Source: Candidatus Melainabacteria bacterium (GTDB lineage: Bacteria; Cyanobacteriota; Vampirovibrionia; Obscuribacterales; Obscuribacteraceae). Taken from it: a DNA stretch of 27,285 nt. The notes beneath the pieces are model-generated. The model had not been told where the DNA came from, ran no database searches, and saw nothing but the letters and a program-made list of their open reading frames with translations. This document shows positions 6,078 to 15,959 of the stretch, one piece after another; within the stretch, counting starts at the first letter, position 1, and every line of letters starts with the position of its first letter. The position numbers and the translations under genes are program-made. The stretch spans positions 1-27,285 of the forward strand of contig PLXC01000177.1 of assembly GCA_003151275.1 (NCBI GenBank), written 5' to 3'.

Positions 6078-7976
6078 ATGAGCCAGCAAGAGCCGGATAA
6101 GCATAAGGAGACACCAGGTGATCTTAAGCCGGGAGAGATGTTTGCCGGCAAGTACCAGATAGTTGGAAAGCTGGGAGCGGGAGGAGTCGGTGTAGTATTC
6201 AAGGCGAAGGATCTTGCGCTCAATAGAATTGTAGCGTTGAAAATCCTTGCTGCGAAAGACCTCGATACCAAATCACTGCGGCGATTTCAACAAGAAGCAA
6301 GAGCAGCCGCCGGTTTGAGCCACCCCAGCATAGTAACCGTGTATGAATTTGCCATGTCTGAAAGGGACCAGCCCTACCTGGTGATGGATTATATCGAGGG
6401 TCTGCCCCTGTCAGAGGCATTGACAAAGCGCACGTACTCAGTTGACGAATGTCTGTGCATTGCACTGAAATGCGCCAAGGCACTGGAATATGCTCATAGC
6501 AAGGACATCATCCATCGCGACATCAAGCCCGGCAATATAATGGTGCTCCCAGAGGAGCACGGGCAAGAAGAGCCGCGCATCAAGCTAGTTGACTTTGGCT
6601 TGGCAAAAATCGTGACAGTTGGAGCGCAGTCGTTGACTGAGACCGGCGAGATCTTTGGAAGTCCACTCTATATGAGTCCTGAGCAAATTTCAGGCGGCAA
6701 GGTAGACGCGCGAACCGACATCTACTCTCTTGGATGCGTACTCTATGAAATACTCAGCGGCTCTCCTCCCTACTTTGGTGATAATGCGTTTGCCACCGCA
6801 ATGAAGCATCTGCACGAGGCACCAAAGGCTATTGCTGATAGCCGGACGGATCTCCCACAGGGAGTGGACTATGTGCTCGGACGGGCAATGGCGAAAGACG
6901 TCGTAGAGCGATACCAGTCGAGCTCTGAACTGATTGATGATCTCGATAGGTTGCGTCGTGGAGATCCATTTATCGATGCCACCGGTGGCCAGAAAGTATT
7001 TGTAGAATCTGTGTTGGAAAAAGTCAGGCCCATGGAGCCGACTGGGGAAGATATCACAAGGCGTTCGAACGGTGGTATCAAATTGTTTCCGTCTGCGTTC
7101 GAGGGCGAGTCATATGAGCATGGCTGCATCCTTGCTGATGACGATCAGTTTTACAAGCTTTATGTTCAGTACCTGCTGTTGGTGACGCTGGATGTACGCC
7201 AGCTGGTGCAATTTAGACCGCACTTGATAAACAGGGCAGTCCAGGTTTTGCGCGGGAAGAGTTCGAAGAGCACCGAAATAATGTGGTGCGCGCTGAGCCT
7301 TTCTACGGAGAAATATTTCAAAGAAAAGGCGCTTTTCCACTCATGGAATGCAGAAGATGAGAAGGAACTGAAGCTTCAATGGTTCGAGTTTCTGGTGCTG
7401 GCATTTGTGCCGACGGCTTCCTCCAGAAAGTTGGAGAAGTCCGCTCTTGATGCGTGGATAAGTAAATTCACCGGACTCAATAAGCGAGTCGATGGACCCC
7501 TCAAAACTTGTGGTCCCTGCACGTCTAAGTGTCAATATCGTTGCGAGGCGACCGCATTCATAAAACATTCGATGATGCAGAATGATTTTGATATCGAGAT
7601 CGCGAAACTAGAAAAACCTAAAGATGAGCTGATTGCTTCATTCTTGGCTCTGCAGACGTGGCGGCTGGCGGGTCAGTGGTCTTTGGACCTGTCATACTGC
7701 ATTGGCGCCCATCTGCTGGAGCCTCAAGAGCTGACATCGGACGACAAGTTGACGTTGATGCACAAGGCTCGAGTGCGCCTCGATGAACTGAGCAAAGCCC
7801 CGTTTGAGCCCACCCCAGAGAAGCGGAAACTAGTCTTGGACATTATTGTGAAGCAAGCATTAGCCGGTGTTGCGTGGCGTCAAATTTGTGACGGAGTAAT
7901 GGAGGTGAATAAGATCACTCCAGAAGAAGTTGAAGCCGAAATAGCAACGCGCAAGATGGCCAAGCCTCTCCTTTAA
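6078..7976 (+). CDS. Hanks-type Ser/Thr protein kinase with Cys-cluster C-terminal region
   Basis: The kinase domain spans about residues 24-290: glycine loop GAGGVGVV (33-40), catalytic Lys55 in VALKIL, HRDIKPGN with Asp148, DFG with Asp172, and SPEQ in place of APE. All catalytic residues are present, so it should be active on Ser/Thr. Residues 300-632 form an unrecognised, mostly helical soluble region with no membrane segment, PASTA or TPR repeats. It holds a compact cysteine cluster, Cys478-x2-Cys481-x3-Cys485-x3-Cys489, that could bind Zn or an Fe-S cluster. The ATG is preceded by gaggcgg. The last six codons (AKPLL and stop) belong to the 207-bp direct repeat, so the 3' end of this gene has been duplicated or recombined. 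It likely phosphorylates regulators in response to a cytoplasmic signal; no partner is encoded next to it. Confidence 0.93.
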   Translation: MSQQEPDKHKETPGDLKPGEMFAGKYQIVGKLGAGGVGVVFKAKDLALNRIVALKILAAKDLDTKSLRRFQQEARAAAGLSHPSIVTVYEFAMSERDQPYLVMDYIEGLPLSEALTKRTYSVDECLCIALKCAKALEYAHSKDIIHRDIKPGNIMVLPEEHGQEEPRIKLVDFGLAKIVTVGAQSLTETGEIFGSPLYMSPEQISGGKVDARTDIYSLGCVLYEILSGSPPYFGDNAFATAMKHLHEAPKAIADSRTDLPQGVDYVLGRAMAKDVVERYQSSSELIDDLDRLRRGDPFIDATGGQKVFVESVLEKVRPMEPTGEDITRRSNGGIKLFPSAFEGESYEHGCILADDDQFYKLYVQYLLLVTLDVRQLVQFRPHLINRAVQVLRGKSSKSTEIMWCALSLSTEKYFKEKALFHSWNAEDEKELKLQWFEFLVLAFVPTASSRKLEKSALDAWISKFTGLNKRVDGPLKTCGPCTSKCQYRCEATAFIKHSMMQNDFDIEIAKLEKPKDELIASFLALQTWRLAGQWSLDLSYCIGAHLLEPQELTSDDKLTLMHKARVRLDELSKAPFEPTPEKRKLVLDIIVKQALAGVAWRQICDGVMEVNKITPEEVEAEIATRKMAKPLL

Positions 7977-8165
7977 TTCAACTAGCAATTCAATAAGCAC
8001 CATATACAGTGCGAAATAATTGAGAATTTAGATCAAATTGAAGTCAACAATAACGTGGCACCGAATGTGGTGACGCTCGAAGATGCAGATCGCAAGTTCG
8101 AGTCAAATCTACACCACCGCTCTTCAAGGCAACAGGTTATGTTAACCCGCTTGTGCAACCTGGTG
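7959..8165. repeat. 207-bp direct repeat, copy 2
   Basis: Same orientation and about 96% identical to 206-412. It begins exactly at a codon boundary in the kinase gene (gcc, 7959), covers the stop codon and runs 189 bp beyond it, ending 78 bp before the end of the convergent flavoprotein gene. A GTG-started frame (8055) runs through the repeat and on into the antisense of the flavoprotein gene; I do not call it a gene. Confidence 0.95.
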
Positions 8166-8243
8166 CCCTCCAACTTAAACACTAGGCTTGAAATTGATGC
8201 AACGGAAGCGATACTTTACACAAATGACTTCAGCTCCAGAATG

Positions 8244-9260
8244 TCAACTGCTGATATAGCGCGGCGTCGAGTGCCAGGATTGGAGCGTCTTCATGTAGTT
8301 GGCGCGCTCGAAGGCAGCCGGATTCGCTACATGAATCTGGCTCATGCTTCCCTTCATCTGTTCGATAGAATCGTATTCATGCTCTTCCATCCAGGCAACA
8401 GTATCGCCAAGAACTGCGCCAATTCTATCGTAGCCGTTGCGCAGAAGCTCTGAAGCGATCATGGTCACTGAAGCACCCACCATCATCGCTTTCAGCAGAT
8501 CTGACGCTGTGTGTACACCGCCGGTGATGGCCATGTCAGCTTTGATTCGTCCGTAGAGTATGGCCACCCAGCGCAGAGGCAAGCGCAGTTCGTCAGAGGT
8601 GCTCAGTACCAAGTTCGGTATCACCTCCAGATTCTCGAGATCGATATCGGGCTGGTAAAAACGATTGAAAAGCACCAGTCCATCAGCTCCCGCGTCGACC
8701 ATTCTCTTACACATATTGGCGGTGGCACTGAAGTATGGGCTCAGTTTCACGGCAACAGGTATGGAGACGTTCTTCTTTACCATTTTGAGCACAGCCAGGT
8801 AGCGCTCTTCGATTTCACTGCCGGTCATGTCTGGGTCGGCAGGAATGTAATATTCGTTCAGTTCCAGCGCATCTGCGCCTGCTTCTTGCGCCAGGCGCGC
8901 CCATTCAGTCCAGCCGGTTGGCGACGACCCATTCAGACTCGCGATCACTGGTATCGAAAGTTTCTGCTTGGCCGCGGCCAGCAGATCTAGGTGCTCCTGT
9001 GGACCGATATTGAAGTTCGGGATCTCAGGAAAATACGACGTAGCTTCGCTGTAACTCTCAGACCCAAAACTCAAATAATGATCGAGGGCATGCGCTTCGC
9101 AAGCCAATTGCTCTTCGAAAAGGCTCGACATCACGACGGCAGCCGCGCCTGCTTCCTCCAATCGCTGCATGCTTTCAATCGAGTCAGACAAGGGTGAAGC
9201 GGAAGCGACGATCGGATTCTTTAGCTTCAGCCCAAGATATGTTGTCTTCAGATCTGGCAT
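8244..9260 (-). CDS. Dihydroorotate dehydrogenase-like flavoprotein
   Basis: 338 residues form a DHOD-type FMN TIM barrel: [14 protein letters not shown] at the N terminus, [30 protein letters not shown] and the phosphate-binding [20 protein letters not shown] near the C terminus. It lacks the membrane and FeS-subunit features of true PyrD types, and in many anaerobes and cyanobacteria a protein of this kind is encoded beside nifJ. I chose the ATG at 9258-9260 ([11 protein letters not shown]), which has AAGGAG upstream and matches the family start; an in-frame Met 38 codons earlier gives an unnatural extension into nifJ. It follows nifJ by 25 bp on the same strand, so the two are probably co-transcribed. 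The substrate is unknown; a link to ferredoxin-dependent redox chemistry is inference. Confidence 0.88.
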   Translation of the reverse strand: MPDLKTTYLGLKLKNPIVASASPLSDSIESMQRLEEAGAAAVVMSSLFEEQLACEAHALDHYLSFGSESYSEATSYFPEIPNFNIGPQEHLDLLAAAKQKLSIPVIASLNGSSPTGWTEWARLAQEAGADALELNEYYIPADPDMTGSEIEERYLAVLKMVKKNVSIPVAVKLSPYFSATANMCKRMVDAGADGLVLFNRFYQPDIDLENLEVIPNLVLSTSDELRLPLRWVAILYGRIKADMAITGGVHTASDLLKAMMVGASVTMIASELLRNGYDRIGAVLGDTVAWMEEHEYDSIEQMKGSMSQIHVANPAAFERANYMKTLQSWHSTPRYISS

Positions 9261-9285
9261 AAAAAAAACTGCTCCTTGCCGACAT

Positions 9286-12200
9286 TTAAATAAGCGTAAC
9301 CTTTTCCGCCCTTTCACCATTGCTGTGATTGCCGGCGGCCATGGCTTGAAGCGCCTGCCACTGCATTTGCACATCCAGTTTGGCCTCTTTCAGCAAGCGC
9401 GCGGCGGCAGTGGGATCGCTCTGTTTCAGCATGCGATAGCGAGTCTCGGAGTAATAGTATTCTTCCAGCGGCAAGCTGGGCGCGGCAGCATCGAGTTGAA
9501 ATGGATTGTTCCCAGCCCCGGACAAGCGCGGATCGAAGCGATAAAGCGGCCAGTGACCAGATTGAACGGCCAGTTTCTGCTGATTCAGCCCTTTGGTCAT
9601 ATTGATACCATGGGCGATGCAATGACAGTAGGCGATGATCAGCGATGGACCATGGTAAGACTCCGCTTCGATGAAAGCTTTGAGAGTTTGTGTATCGTTG
9701 GCACCCATGGCCACTTGAGCGACATAGACATTGCCGTAAGTGATCGCCAGTCGACCGAGATCTTTCTTGGCATTGCCTTTGCCACCGGCTGCAAATTTCG
9801 CCACCGCACCCCTGGCTGTCGATTTAGACATCTGCCCACCGGTGTTGGAGTAGACCTCGGTATCGAGGACCAGAATGTTCACATCCTCACCGCTGGCGAT
9901 GACGTGATCCAGACCGCCGTAGCCAATGTCATAGGCCCAACCGTCGCCGCCTACAATCCAGACGCTTCTTCCAACTAGACCGTCAGCAAGATTGAGCAGA
10001 TCCTTCGCCCGGATATCATCGATGTGAGCGAGTCTCTCCTTCAGTTGAGCTACTCGCCCTCTTTGCTGTGCAGGTTGATGCTCGGTTGCTTCAACTTCGG
10101 CTAAAAGCTGGGTGCATAGATCGCTTCCAATTTGCTCCTTCAGTTCGTTAAGCAGCCGACATGCGTGTTCGGTTTGCACGTTAACAGCCAATCGCATGCC
10201 GAGTCCGAACTCAGCATTGTCTTCAAAGAGAGAGTTTGCCCAGGCAGGACCTCTACCGTCTTTGTTTTTCGTCCATGGTGTTGTCGGCAGGTTGCCGCCA
10301 TAAATACTGGAGCACCCGGTGGCATTGGCTACCATGGCGCGGTCACCGAAAAGTTGGCTGAGCATTTTGACGTATGGTGTTTCACCGCAACCGGCGCAGG
10401 CTCCCGAGAATTCGAACAACGGCTCGAGCAACTGCACATTTTTGACAGTATTGAATGCCATCGTATTATGAGGAGGATCCGGCAACGAAAGAAAATAATT
10501 CCAATTCTTGCCTTCCGTTTCCAGATCGATGACGCTTCGCTGCGCCATATTGATCGCCTTGAGACCGGACTGCGACTTGTTTTTCGCAGGGCAAATTTCT
10601 ACACACAAGGCGCATCCGGTGCAGTCTGGCGCCGACACCTGGATGGTGAACAAAAATTGGTCTTTCAGTTCCCGCCATGAGGCGTTTTGCGTTTTGAAGC
10701 CGGCTGGCTTATCTGCGAAGCACTCGTTTTCTGCCATCTTCGAACGAATGACGGCATGCGGGCACACCATGACGCACTTACCGCATTGAATGCAGACCGC
10801 GGGATCCCAGACCGGAATTTCAAGGGCGATGTCGCGTTTTTCCAGCTTGGCTGTGCCGGTGGGAAACGTACCGTCAACCGGAAGAGCACTGACAGGCAGG
10901 AGATCGCCTCGCCCGGCGATCATCTCCATGGTGCTGGCGGTACAAACTTGACCACAGCAGTTAGCACCGCATTCAGTATCATATCCTTTGCCCGAGCAGC
11001 AACCTTTCTTCTGCTGAGAGTGATGCGCTGAGGTGCAGTTGGCGTCACCGCCCAGCCGCTGCGACCAGGCGCTGATGTCGACTTGATGAAGATGAGCGAG
11101 CGCTGCGTCAACTGCGGCAAAATTCTTCCGAATAACGGGTTCGCCAAATTTGCCATAGGTCTTTTTGATCGCCGACTTGATCTGGTCGATCGCCTCCTGT
11201 CTGGGCAAAACGCCTGAAATAGCGAAAAACGCTACCTGCATGATTGTGTTTATGCGACCGCCCATTTCTGTATTTTTTGCTACTTCGATGGCATCAAGCA
11301 CATAAACTTTCAGCTGTTTGTCTACAATTTCTCTGACCACCTCGACAGGTAGATGATCGAAGAGATCGTCTGGACCATAAGGGCAGTTGAGGAGCACCGT
11401 AGCTCCCGGCATGGCCGCATCGAGTACGGGCAAACGCTCGAGAAAATTGAACTGGTGCACGGCGACAAAATTGGCGCTGCTGATCAAATACGGAGCGTGT
11501 ATCGGAAGCGGTCCGAAGCGCAAGTGAGAAACCGTCACCGAGCCAGATTTCTTCGAATCGTAGACGAAGTAACCTTGGGCGTGATTGGCTGTCTCTTCGC
11601 CAATGATTTTGATCGAATTCTTATTGGCGCCAACTGTACCGTCGGCGCCCAGCCCCCAGAAAATCGCTCGTATTGTATCGTTTGATTCAATGTCGAATTG
11701 ATCGTCATAACTCAAGCTCATATTGCTGACGTCGTCATTGATGCCAACGGTAAAGCGACGTTTCGGCTTCGTTGCAGACAGCTCATCGAAAATGGCTTTG
11801 CACATGCCGGGCGTGAATTCCTTTGAGCCAAGGCCGTATCTACCGCCTAAAACTTCGACTTGCCGCTTGCTCTCGAATAAGGCTGTAATTATGTCTTGCA
11901 ACAGGGGCTCACCGGCGCAGCCCGGCTCTTTTGTGCGGTCGAGAACAGCAATCGACTTTACGGTATCCGGCAGCGCCTCGAGAAATTTTTCACTGGCAAA
12001 TGGTCTGAAAAGCCGCACTTTGATCAGAGCGACTTTCTCCCCTGCCGCTACGAGCCAGTTCACTACCTGTTCGACCGTTTCCGCACCAGAGCCCATAGCG
12101 ACAACAACTCTTTGGGCATCAGCGGCTCCGACATAGTCGAATAATTTGTATCGCCGGCCAGTGGTGGCGGCGAACAAGTCCATGTACTGTGCCACTATAG

Positions 12201-12969
12201 AAGGTGCCGCCTGGTAATAAGGATTGGCGCGCTCTCTCGATTGGAAGAAGACATCGGGGTTCTGGGCTGTGCCTCTCAGCACTGGTTTGTCAGGCGTAAG
12301 AGCCCTCAGGCGATGCGCCTGCACGAGCTCATTGTCAATCAAGGCACGCATGTCTTCATCTTTCAACTGCTCGATTTTCGAGACTTCGTGGGATGTGCGA
12401 AAGCCGTCAAAAATATGCAGAAATGGAACCCTTGATTTGAGCGAGCTCGCGGTAGCGATAAGGGCAAAATCGTGAGCTTCCTGAACCGAATTGGCAAAGA
12501 GCATGCCGAAGCCCGTGGAGCGGGTTGCCATTACATCGCTATGATCGCAGAAAATCGATAGTCCATGAGTGGCTACAGCTCTGGCGGTTATATGCAGCGT
12601 GGCGCTTGTTAACTCGCCTGCGATCTTGAACATATTCGGGATCATCAAAAGCAGACCCTGACTGGCAGTAAAAGAGGTCGTCAGGGCACCGGCTTGAAGG
12701 GCCCCATGGGCAGCTCCGGCGGCTCCGCCTTCCGATTGCATCTCCTGGATCAAGGGAATGCTTCCCCAGATATTGGTTACCCCTCGAGCGGCCCAGGCAT
12801 CGGCAAACTCTGCCATCGGCGATGACGGTGTGATCGGATAGATGGCGATCAGCTCGTTGGTTTTATAGGCTACATAGGCAGCCGCCTCGTTGCCGTCAAC
12901 GGTTACTGTCTTGCGCTGAGCGTCTGTAGAGCGTTCTCTAAAAAGTTCTTGAATTATAGTTTTACTCAT
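9286..12969 (-). CDS. nifJ: Pyruvate:ferredoxin (flavodoxin) oxidoreductase
   Basis: Single-chain PFOR, about 1227 residues. It decarboxylates pyruvate with CoA to acetyl-CoA, CO2 and reduced ferredoxin. Domains in order: pyrimidine-binding domain with [11 protein letters not shown], the transketolase-C-like domain, the gamma domain, a linker, a 2x[4Fe-4S] ferredoxin domain ([14 protein letters not shown] and [13 protein letters not shown]), and the TPP domain ([35 protein letters not shown]) whose cysteines, with a late Cys in AYCHCIAHG, bind the proximal cluster. Unusually, the linker ahead of the ferredoxin domain (DNA about 10940-11040) holds seven cysteines, including two CC pairs, where E. 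coli YdbK and cyanobacterial NifJ have none that I recall. I chose the Met at 12967-12969 (MSKTIIQEL); an in-frame ATG at 13023 adds 18 residues. Neither has a strong ribosome site. Confidence 0.97.
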   Translation of the reverse strand: MSKTIIQELFRERSTDAQRKTVTVDGNEAAAYVAYKTNELIAIYPITPSSPMAEFADAWAARGVTNIWGSIPLIQEMQSEGGAAGAAHGALQAGALTTSFTASQGLLLMIPNMFKIAGELTSATLHITARAVATHGLSIFCDHSDVMATRSTGFGMLFANSVQEAHDFALIATASSLKSRVPFLHIFDGFRTSHEVSKIEQLKDEDMRALIDNELVQAHRLRALTPDKPVLRGTAQNPDVFFQSRERANPYYQAAPSIVAQYMDLFAATTGRRYKLFDYVGAADAQRVVVAMGSGAETVEQVVNWLVAAGEKVALIKVRLFRPFASEKFLEALPDTVKSIAVLDRTKEPGCAGEPLLQDIITALFESKRQVEVLGGRYGLGSKEFTPGMCKAIFDELSATKPKRRFTVGINDDVSNMSLSYDDQFDIESNDTIRAIFWGLGADGTVGANKNSIKIIGEETANHAQGYFVYDSKKSGSVTVSHLRFGPLPIHAPYLISSANFVAVHQFNFLERLPVLDAAMPGATVLLNCPYGPDDLFDHLPVEVVREIVDKQLKVYVLDAIEVAKNTEMGGRINTIMQVAFFAISGVLPRQEAIDQIKSAIKKTYGKFGEPVIRKNFAAVDAALAHLHQVDISAWSQRLGGDANCTSAHHSQQKKGCCSGKGYDTECGANCCGQVCTASTMEMIAGRGDLLPVSALPVDGTFPTGTAKLEKRDIALEIPVWDPAVCIQCGKCVMVCPHAVIRSKMAENECFADKPAGFKTQNASWRELKDQFLFTIQVSAPDCTGCALCVEICPAKNKSQSGLKAINMAQRSVIDLETEGKNWNYFLSLPDPPHNTMAFNTVKNVQLLEPLFEFSGACAGCGETPYVKMLSQLFGDRAMVANATGCSSIYGGNLPTTPWTKNKDGRGPAWANSLFEDNAEFGLGMRLAVNVQTEHACRLLNELKEQIGSDLCTQLLAEVEATEHQPAQQRGRVAQLKERLAHIDDIRAKDLLNLADGLVGRSVWIVGGDGWAYDIGYGGLDHVIASGEDVNILVLDTEVYSNTGGQMSKSTARGAVAKFAAGGKGNAKKDLGRLAITYGNVYVAQVAMGANDTQTLKAFIEAESYHGPSLIIAYCHCIAHGINMTKGLNQQKLAVQSGHWPLYRFDPRLSGAGNNPFQLDAAAPSLPLEEYYYSETRYRMLKQSDPTAAARLLKEAKLDVQMQWQALQAMAAGNHSNGERAEKVTLI

Positions 12970-13129
12970 CAATCGACCATCTTGCCCCAGTTGATTCTTT
13001 CGTATCAGATGGTATCTGTGCATCCGCCAATGGACGGATGGATGTTCTCATTCTTTAGGTTGATGACTAAACCACATGTCTGAGCGACAATTGCAGCATA
13101 AACAAGGTCGCAGGGCAGATTTTTAGAAC

Positions 13130-13155
13130 GGCGCTAAAAAAGAACAACGCATATA
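13130..13155 (+). repeat. Short dispersed repeat, copy 1
   Basis: ggcgct followed by a short A-rich variable part and agaacaacgcatata recurs at 24440-24466. Both copies lie in intergenic DNA and are followed within 100 bp by another shared string (cgttgcctgt), suggesting a degenerate dispersed element. Confidence 0.45.
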
Positions 13156-13192
13156 ACCTGATTGAAAAAGCCCGATGACTCGAAACTCTGAG

Positions 13193-13225
13193 AGACAGGC
13201 AACGAAGCGAATTCGTTGCCTGTCT
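13193..13225. other. 14-bp perfect hairpin in the nifJ upstream spacer
   Basis: agacaggcaacgaa (13193-13206) pairs with 13212-13225 around a 5-base loop gcgaa. On the minus strand a short T run (gggcttttt) follows some 25 bases later. It could help end the transglutaminase transcript or act as a repeat-derived structure. No gene is visible in 13024-13382. Confidence 0.7.
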
Positions 13226-13278
13226 TCGTTCGAGCGCTTACTATTCGCGACTGAAAAGACTAGAAATGAATTTTTGTC

Positions 13279-13336
13279 TTGAGTTACATTGATTTCTAAA
13301 GCGCGCGAAGTGCGCTTTAAAATCGATGTAACTCAA
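13279..13336. other. 25-bp near-perfect hairpin just downstream of the transglutaminase gene
   Basis: The arms 13279-13304 and 13312-13336 pair over 25 bp with one mismatch or G-T pair and one bulged base; the loop is gcgaagt. Neither side has a T tract, so it is not a classical terminator; an mRNA 3' stabiliser, a bidirectional stop or a mobile-repeat remnant are options. Confidence 0.75.
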
Positions 13337-13382
13337 TTATGCAGCTCAAAACTTGGTTCGCTTTCTTTAGTGCGTATGTAGA

Positions 13383-15005
13383 CTAACGATTGACGAAGTC
13401 GACTGAACCGACGAAATCGTATTGGCCATATTTGTGACTCTTACTCACGAACATATTCAAACGATAAGTCCCCTTATCAGGTAGGAGGCGCTCAAGCTGA
13501 GCTGTTTCGCTGTTTGTAGGCATGCTGGCATCACCGATCTCTTTTCCGTTTTGTTCCAATCCTGCCATAAGCCACTGGTTGTCCGGATTTTTCACTATCA
13601 CAACAGCCTTGGATTTAGCCTCGTTCTGCGCCCTTTGGGGAGAGACCAATATGAGGTCTGCCGACCGGAAGCTCGGACGCAGCATAGGTCGGCGCAAAAA
13701 CTCACCCTGCGATAACGGTTGGGCAAGGAGTTGCCAGGTTTTTTCTTCAGGGAAATGGTCTGCGATCATCACTTCGGGTGGAGGTAACAGGTAATCCGTC
13801 CTGTACGATTTTGTAAATCCCTTCTCTCGACTGACGTTGCCGGCGTCCCAGCAAGCATCGATCAAGTACCAGCGACCACCGATGCGCGCGGCATTCCAGG
13901 CGTGTCCACGACCATCAGTGAGCTGGCCGGGGTTGGTCGGATCTCGGGCATCGCCTGTCACTACTACGATCTTCTCATTTATAGCCGCGGCAAGCGCGGA
14001 CAGCAAATTCGCATAGCCCGCGCACACGCTTTTTCGCGTCCTAAACACGGACTGAGCATCCTGGTCAGGAATATTGCCGGAATAAAAGGCATCACTATCG
14101 TATGCGATCCGGTCGGCAACGTAGTCATGCAGCGCTTTGATGCGAAGAGTCGGATCTTTTTCTTGCTTGGCTAGATAGCGTGCCACGGATTTGATGCTGG
14201 TCTCAACTGAAGCAGGCATGGTGATAACTGCGTGGTGCAAAACTGCCTGCTTCCATGGCCATTTCTTTTCAGTATTAGTAAGTTGCACGAAATTTTGCTT
14301 ATGTTTTTGAACAACCTCTTCATCTTGCTTTTCAGTGGTTTCAAGCGCATCGTCGTTCGCATGTTTCGAGACGTTTTGCGACAATTCCGTATCATCTTGC
14401 TCAGCTACTTCTTGATCAGTTTCCTTAATCGTTTTGGTTCCATCCTGTTTGACTCCTTTATGCTCATGACGCGCCGCTGAGTCTAGGCCCTGCTGCTTTG
14501 CCAATTCTTGCTCCGCTTCCTCTGAACGTTGGCGTGCTTCCGTATCGATATGCGCCTTGTACGGATTACTCTTGGTGGCACGATACAGCCATTCGAGTCC
14601 ACCAGCAGCCGCGAACAAGACGCGGCGCGCGCTGTCAGCGCGGCGATCGTGCACATCGTCGAGCATCCAATCTCCGCGCGTGGACAATGCGACAAATGCC
14701 GTTTGCGGATTGAAGTAGAGCAGCACTACCAAGAATGTCAGCCCCACTGCGAAAGTCCGCAAGCTTAATCGATCAATTGGTGTAAGCCAAGCTTTGCTAT
14801 TGGGGCGTCGGTGAGTCCAAGCATGAAACTCCAATACTCCCGGTATGACCGGAAACATTAAGGCGCCGACTGTCCATGCCACCCACGAAGGTCCTCCCAG
14901 GTACGCCGCGAGTGATGAAGCCAGCCAAAATCCAAGCACTGGCGTTGAATAAAATATAAGACTCAATAAAAGCCGCACCATAAACCGAGTAAGCAAGCCA
15001 ATCAT
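13383..15005 (-). CDS. Membrane-anchored transglutaminase-like protein
   Basis: 540 residues from the chosen ATG (15003-15005, MIGLLTRFM), which has AGAAGG upstream; an upstream in-frame Met would add 44 unlikely residues. The N terminus has two hydrophobic segments (about residues 5-55) and a third near 85-105 (LRTFAVGLTFLVVLLYF). A long charged, Lys/Glu/Gln-rich linker (about 150-270) follows, then a transglutaminase-like core with catalytic Cys328 (RKSVCAGYA), His368 (GRGHAWN) and Asp383 (YLIDACWD). The triad is complete. Such proteins are cysteine proteases or amide-forming enzymes acting outside the cell or in the envelope; the kyphoscoliosis-like subclass fits best. The C-terminal 120 residues have a beta-rich look, as in ligand-binding modules. 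It stands alone between two long spacers. Confidence 0.88.
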   Translation of the reverse strand: MIGLLTRFMVRLLLSLIFYSTPVLGFWLASSLAAYLGGPSWVAWTVGALMFPVIPGVLEFHAWTHRRPNSKAWLTPIDRLSLRTFAVGLTFLVVLLYFNPQTAFVALSTRGDWMLDDVHDRRADSARRVLFAAAGGLEWLYRATKSNPYKAHIDTEARQRSEEAEQELAKQQGLDSAARHEHKGVKQDGTKTIKETDQEVAEQDDTELSQNVSKHANDDALETTEKQDEEVVQKHKQNFVQLTNTEKKWPWKQAVLHHAVITMPASVETSIKSVARYLAKQEKDPTLRIKALHDYVADRIAYDSDAFYSGNIPDQDAQSVFRTRKSVCAGYANLLSALAAAINEKIVVVTGDARDPTNPGQLTDGRGHAWNAARIGGRWYLIDACWDAGNVSREKGFTKSYRTDYLLPPPEVMIADHFPEEKTWQLLAQPLSQGEFLRRPMLRPSFRSADLILVSPQRAQNEAKSKAVVIVKNPDNQWLMAGLEQNGKEIGDASMPTNSETAQLERLLPDKGTYRLNMFVSKSHKYGQYDFVGSVDFVNR

Positions 15006-15120
15006 CGTGAAACCTTCTCGATCTGCGAGTTTGGAAACTATGACGAGAGCAAGAAGTTTAATTCGCTTCTCACTTCGGACTGAACATTTCCGTTTATGGC
15101 AATTATAGTTCAGTTTGTAC

Positions 15121-15402
15121 CTAGTTGCAGAGTTCACCAGTGATAAACGTTAACTGTTTTTTGTCACCGTTTATGGTGGCACCGATAACAACCAGCATGC
15201 ATCGAGATGCGTTTACTTCTTCGCGAAGCAATTTGCTCATGCCGTTAACGCCGACTAGACCGCTCCAGTCAACCATCGATCGGGAGCGATTTTCGCCCGT
15301 CCATGTATAGCCGAATATAAAGGAGACGGCAAAGGCACTGCAGGTAGTGGCACGACGAGCCTGCATTTGTACAACCACCACATCTGGCGATTGCCGACAC
15401 AC
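15121..15402 (-). CDS. Doubtful small ORF upstream of the transglutaminase gene
   Basis: A 93-codon frame whose C-terminal half (NGMSKLLREEVNASRCMLVV, then GATINGDKKQLTFITGELC) has protein-like composition; the N-terminal part is less convincing and no ribosome site is clear. It ends 116 bp before the transglutaminase start on the same strand. I do not recognise it. Otherwise 15006-15498 holds only the leader of the plus-strand Rrf2 gene, in which I found no convincing -35/-10 pair. Confidence 0.25.
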   Translation of the reverse strand: MCRQSPDVVVVQMQARRATTCSAFAVSFIFGYTWTGENRSRSMVDWSGLVGVNGMSKLLREEVNASRCMLVVIGATINGDKKQLTFITGELCN

Positions 15403-15498
15403 TGTTTCCCATAGGCAGCCAGGCAGTGAGTGGCCACTTTCAGTTCCCGGTGTTCGCTGGTATCATCAGCAGTTTGCGACACCTCCTGAACCACAGAC

Positions 15499-15900
15499 AT
15501 GAAGCTAACTGCACGCAGCCAATACGCTCTTCTGGCCCTTACCTACCTGGGGCGCCAGGGCACCGATCGCTTTACAACAATCGGAACTATAGCTACCGCT
15601 CAGGGCATTCCAGTAAAGTTTCTTGAGCAACTAATGCTCGCTATGAAACGCGGCAAGTTTGTTCACAGCCACAAAGGACAGCAGGGCGGTTATCGTCTGG
15701 CGAAACGGCCGGAAGAAATTTCACTGGCCGAGATAATTCGCTACTTTGACGGCGCGCTTTCTCCGGTTCAGTCAACGAGCCTTTATTTCTACGAACCGGG
15801 TCCCCTTGAGAAAGAGCAGCGGCTGACAAGAGTATTCAAAGAGCTTCGCGACATCATCTCTGATCGGATGGAGAAAACCACTCTGGCAGATGTCATATGA
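15499..15900 (+). CDS. Rrf2-family regulator without Fe-S cysteines
   Basis: 133 residues starting MKLTARSQYALLAL, the family's standard opening. It has the winged helix-turn-helix (GIPVKFLEQLMLAMKRG), the wing with HKGQQGGYRLAKRPEEI, and the dimerisation helix at the C terminus. IscR, NsrR and RsrR carry three cysteines in the loop after the wing; this protein has no cysteine at all, so it cannot bind a cluster through Cys. It belongs functionally with CymR-like members, which sense by partner proteins or ligands. Its gene heads a five-gene run (ATPase, GTPase, NifS, Fe-S protein), and its stop overlaps an ATG of the next frame (ATGA). It most likely controls this operon. No obvious Shine-Dalgarno precedes the ATG. 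Confidence 0.92.
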   Translation: MKLTARSQYALLALTYLGRQGTDRFTTIGTIATAQGIPVKFLEQLMLAMKRGKFVHSHKGQQGGYRLAKRPEEISLAEIIRYFDGALSPVQSTSLYFYEPGPLEKEQRLTRVFKELRDIISDRMEKTTLADVI

Positions 15901-15959
15901 TTGAAACCATTTTTTTTGGCGGTTATACTCGACTAAGTCTATCGGATAAGGAGGGTAAC

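Noticed and set aside
8055..8453. 132-codon frame starting in the second direct repeat
   Set aside because: It starts in the repeat and runs antisense into the flavoprotein gene; the homologous frame in copy 1 ends after 40 codons and the downstream parts differ.
9169..9978. 269-codon plus-strand frame opposite nifJ and the flavoprotein gene
   Set aside because: It lies antisense to two confidently identified genes, and its translation has no recognisable motif; it is a mirror of their codon bias.
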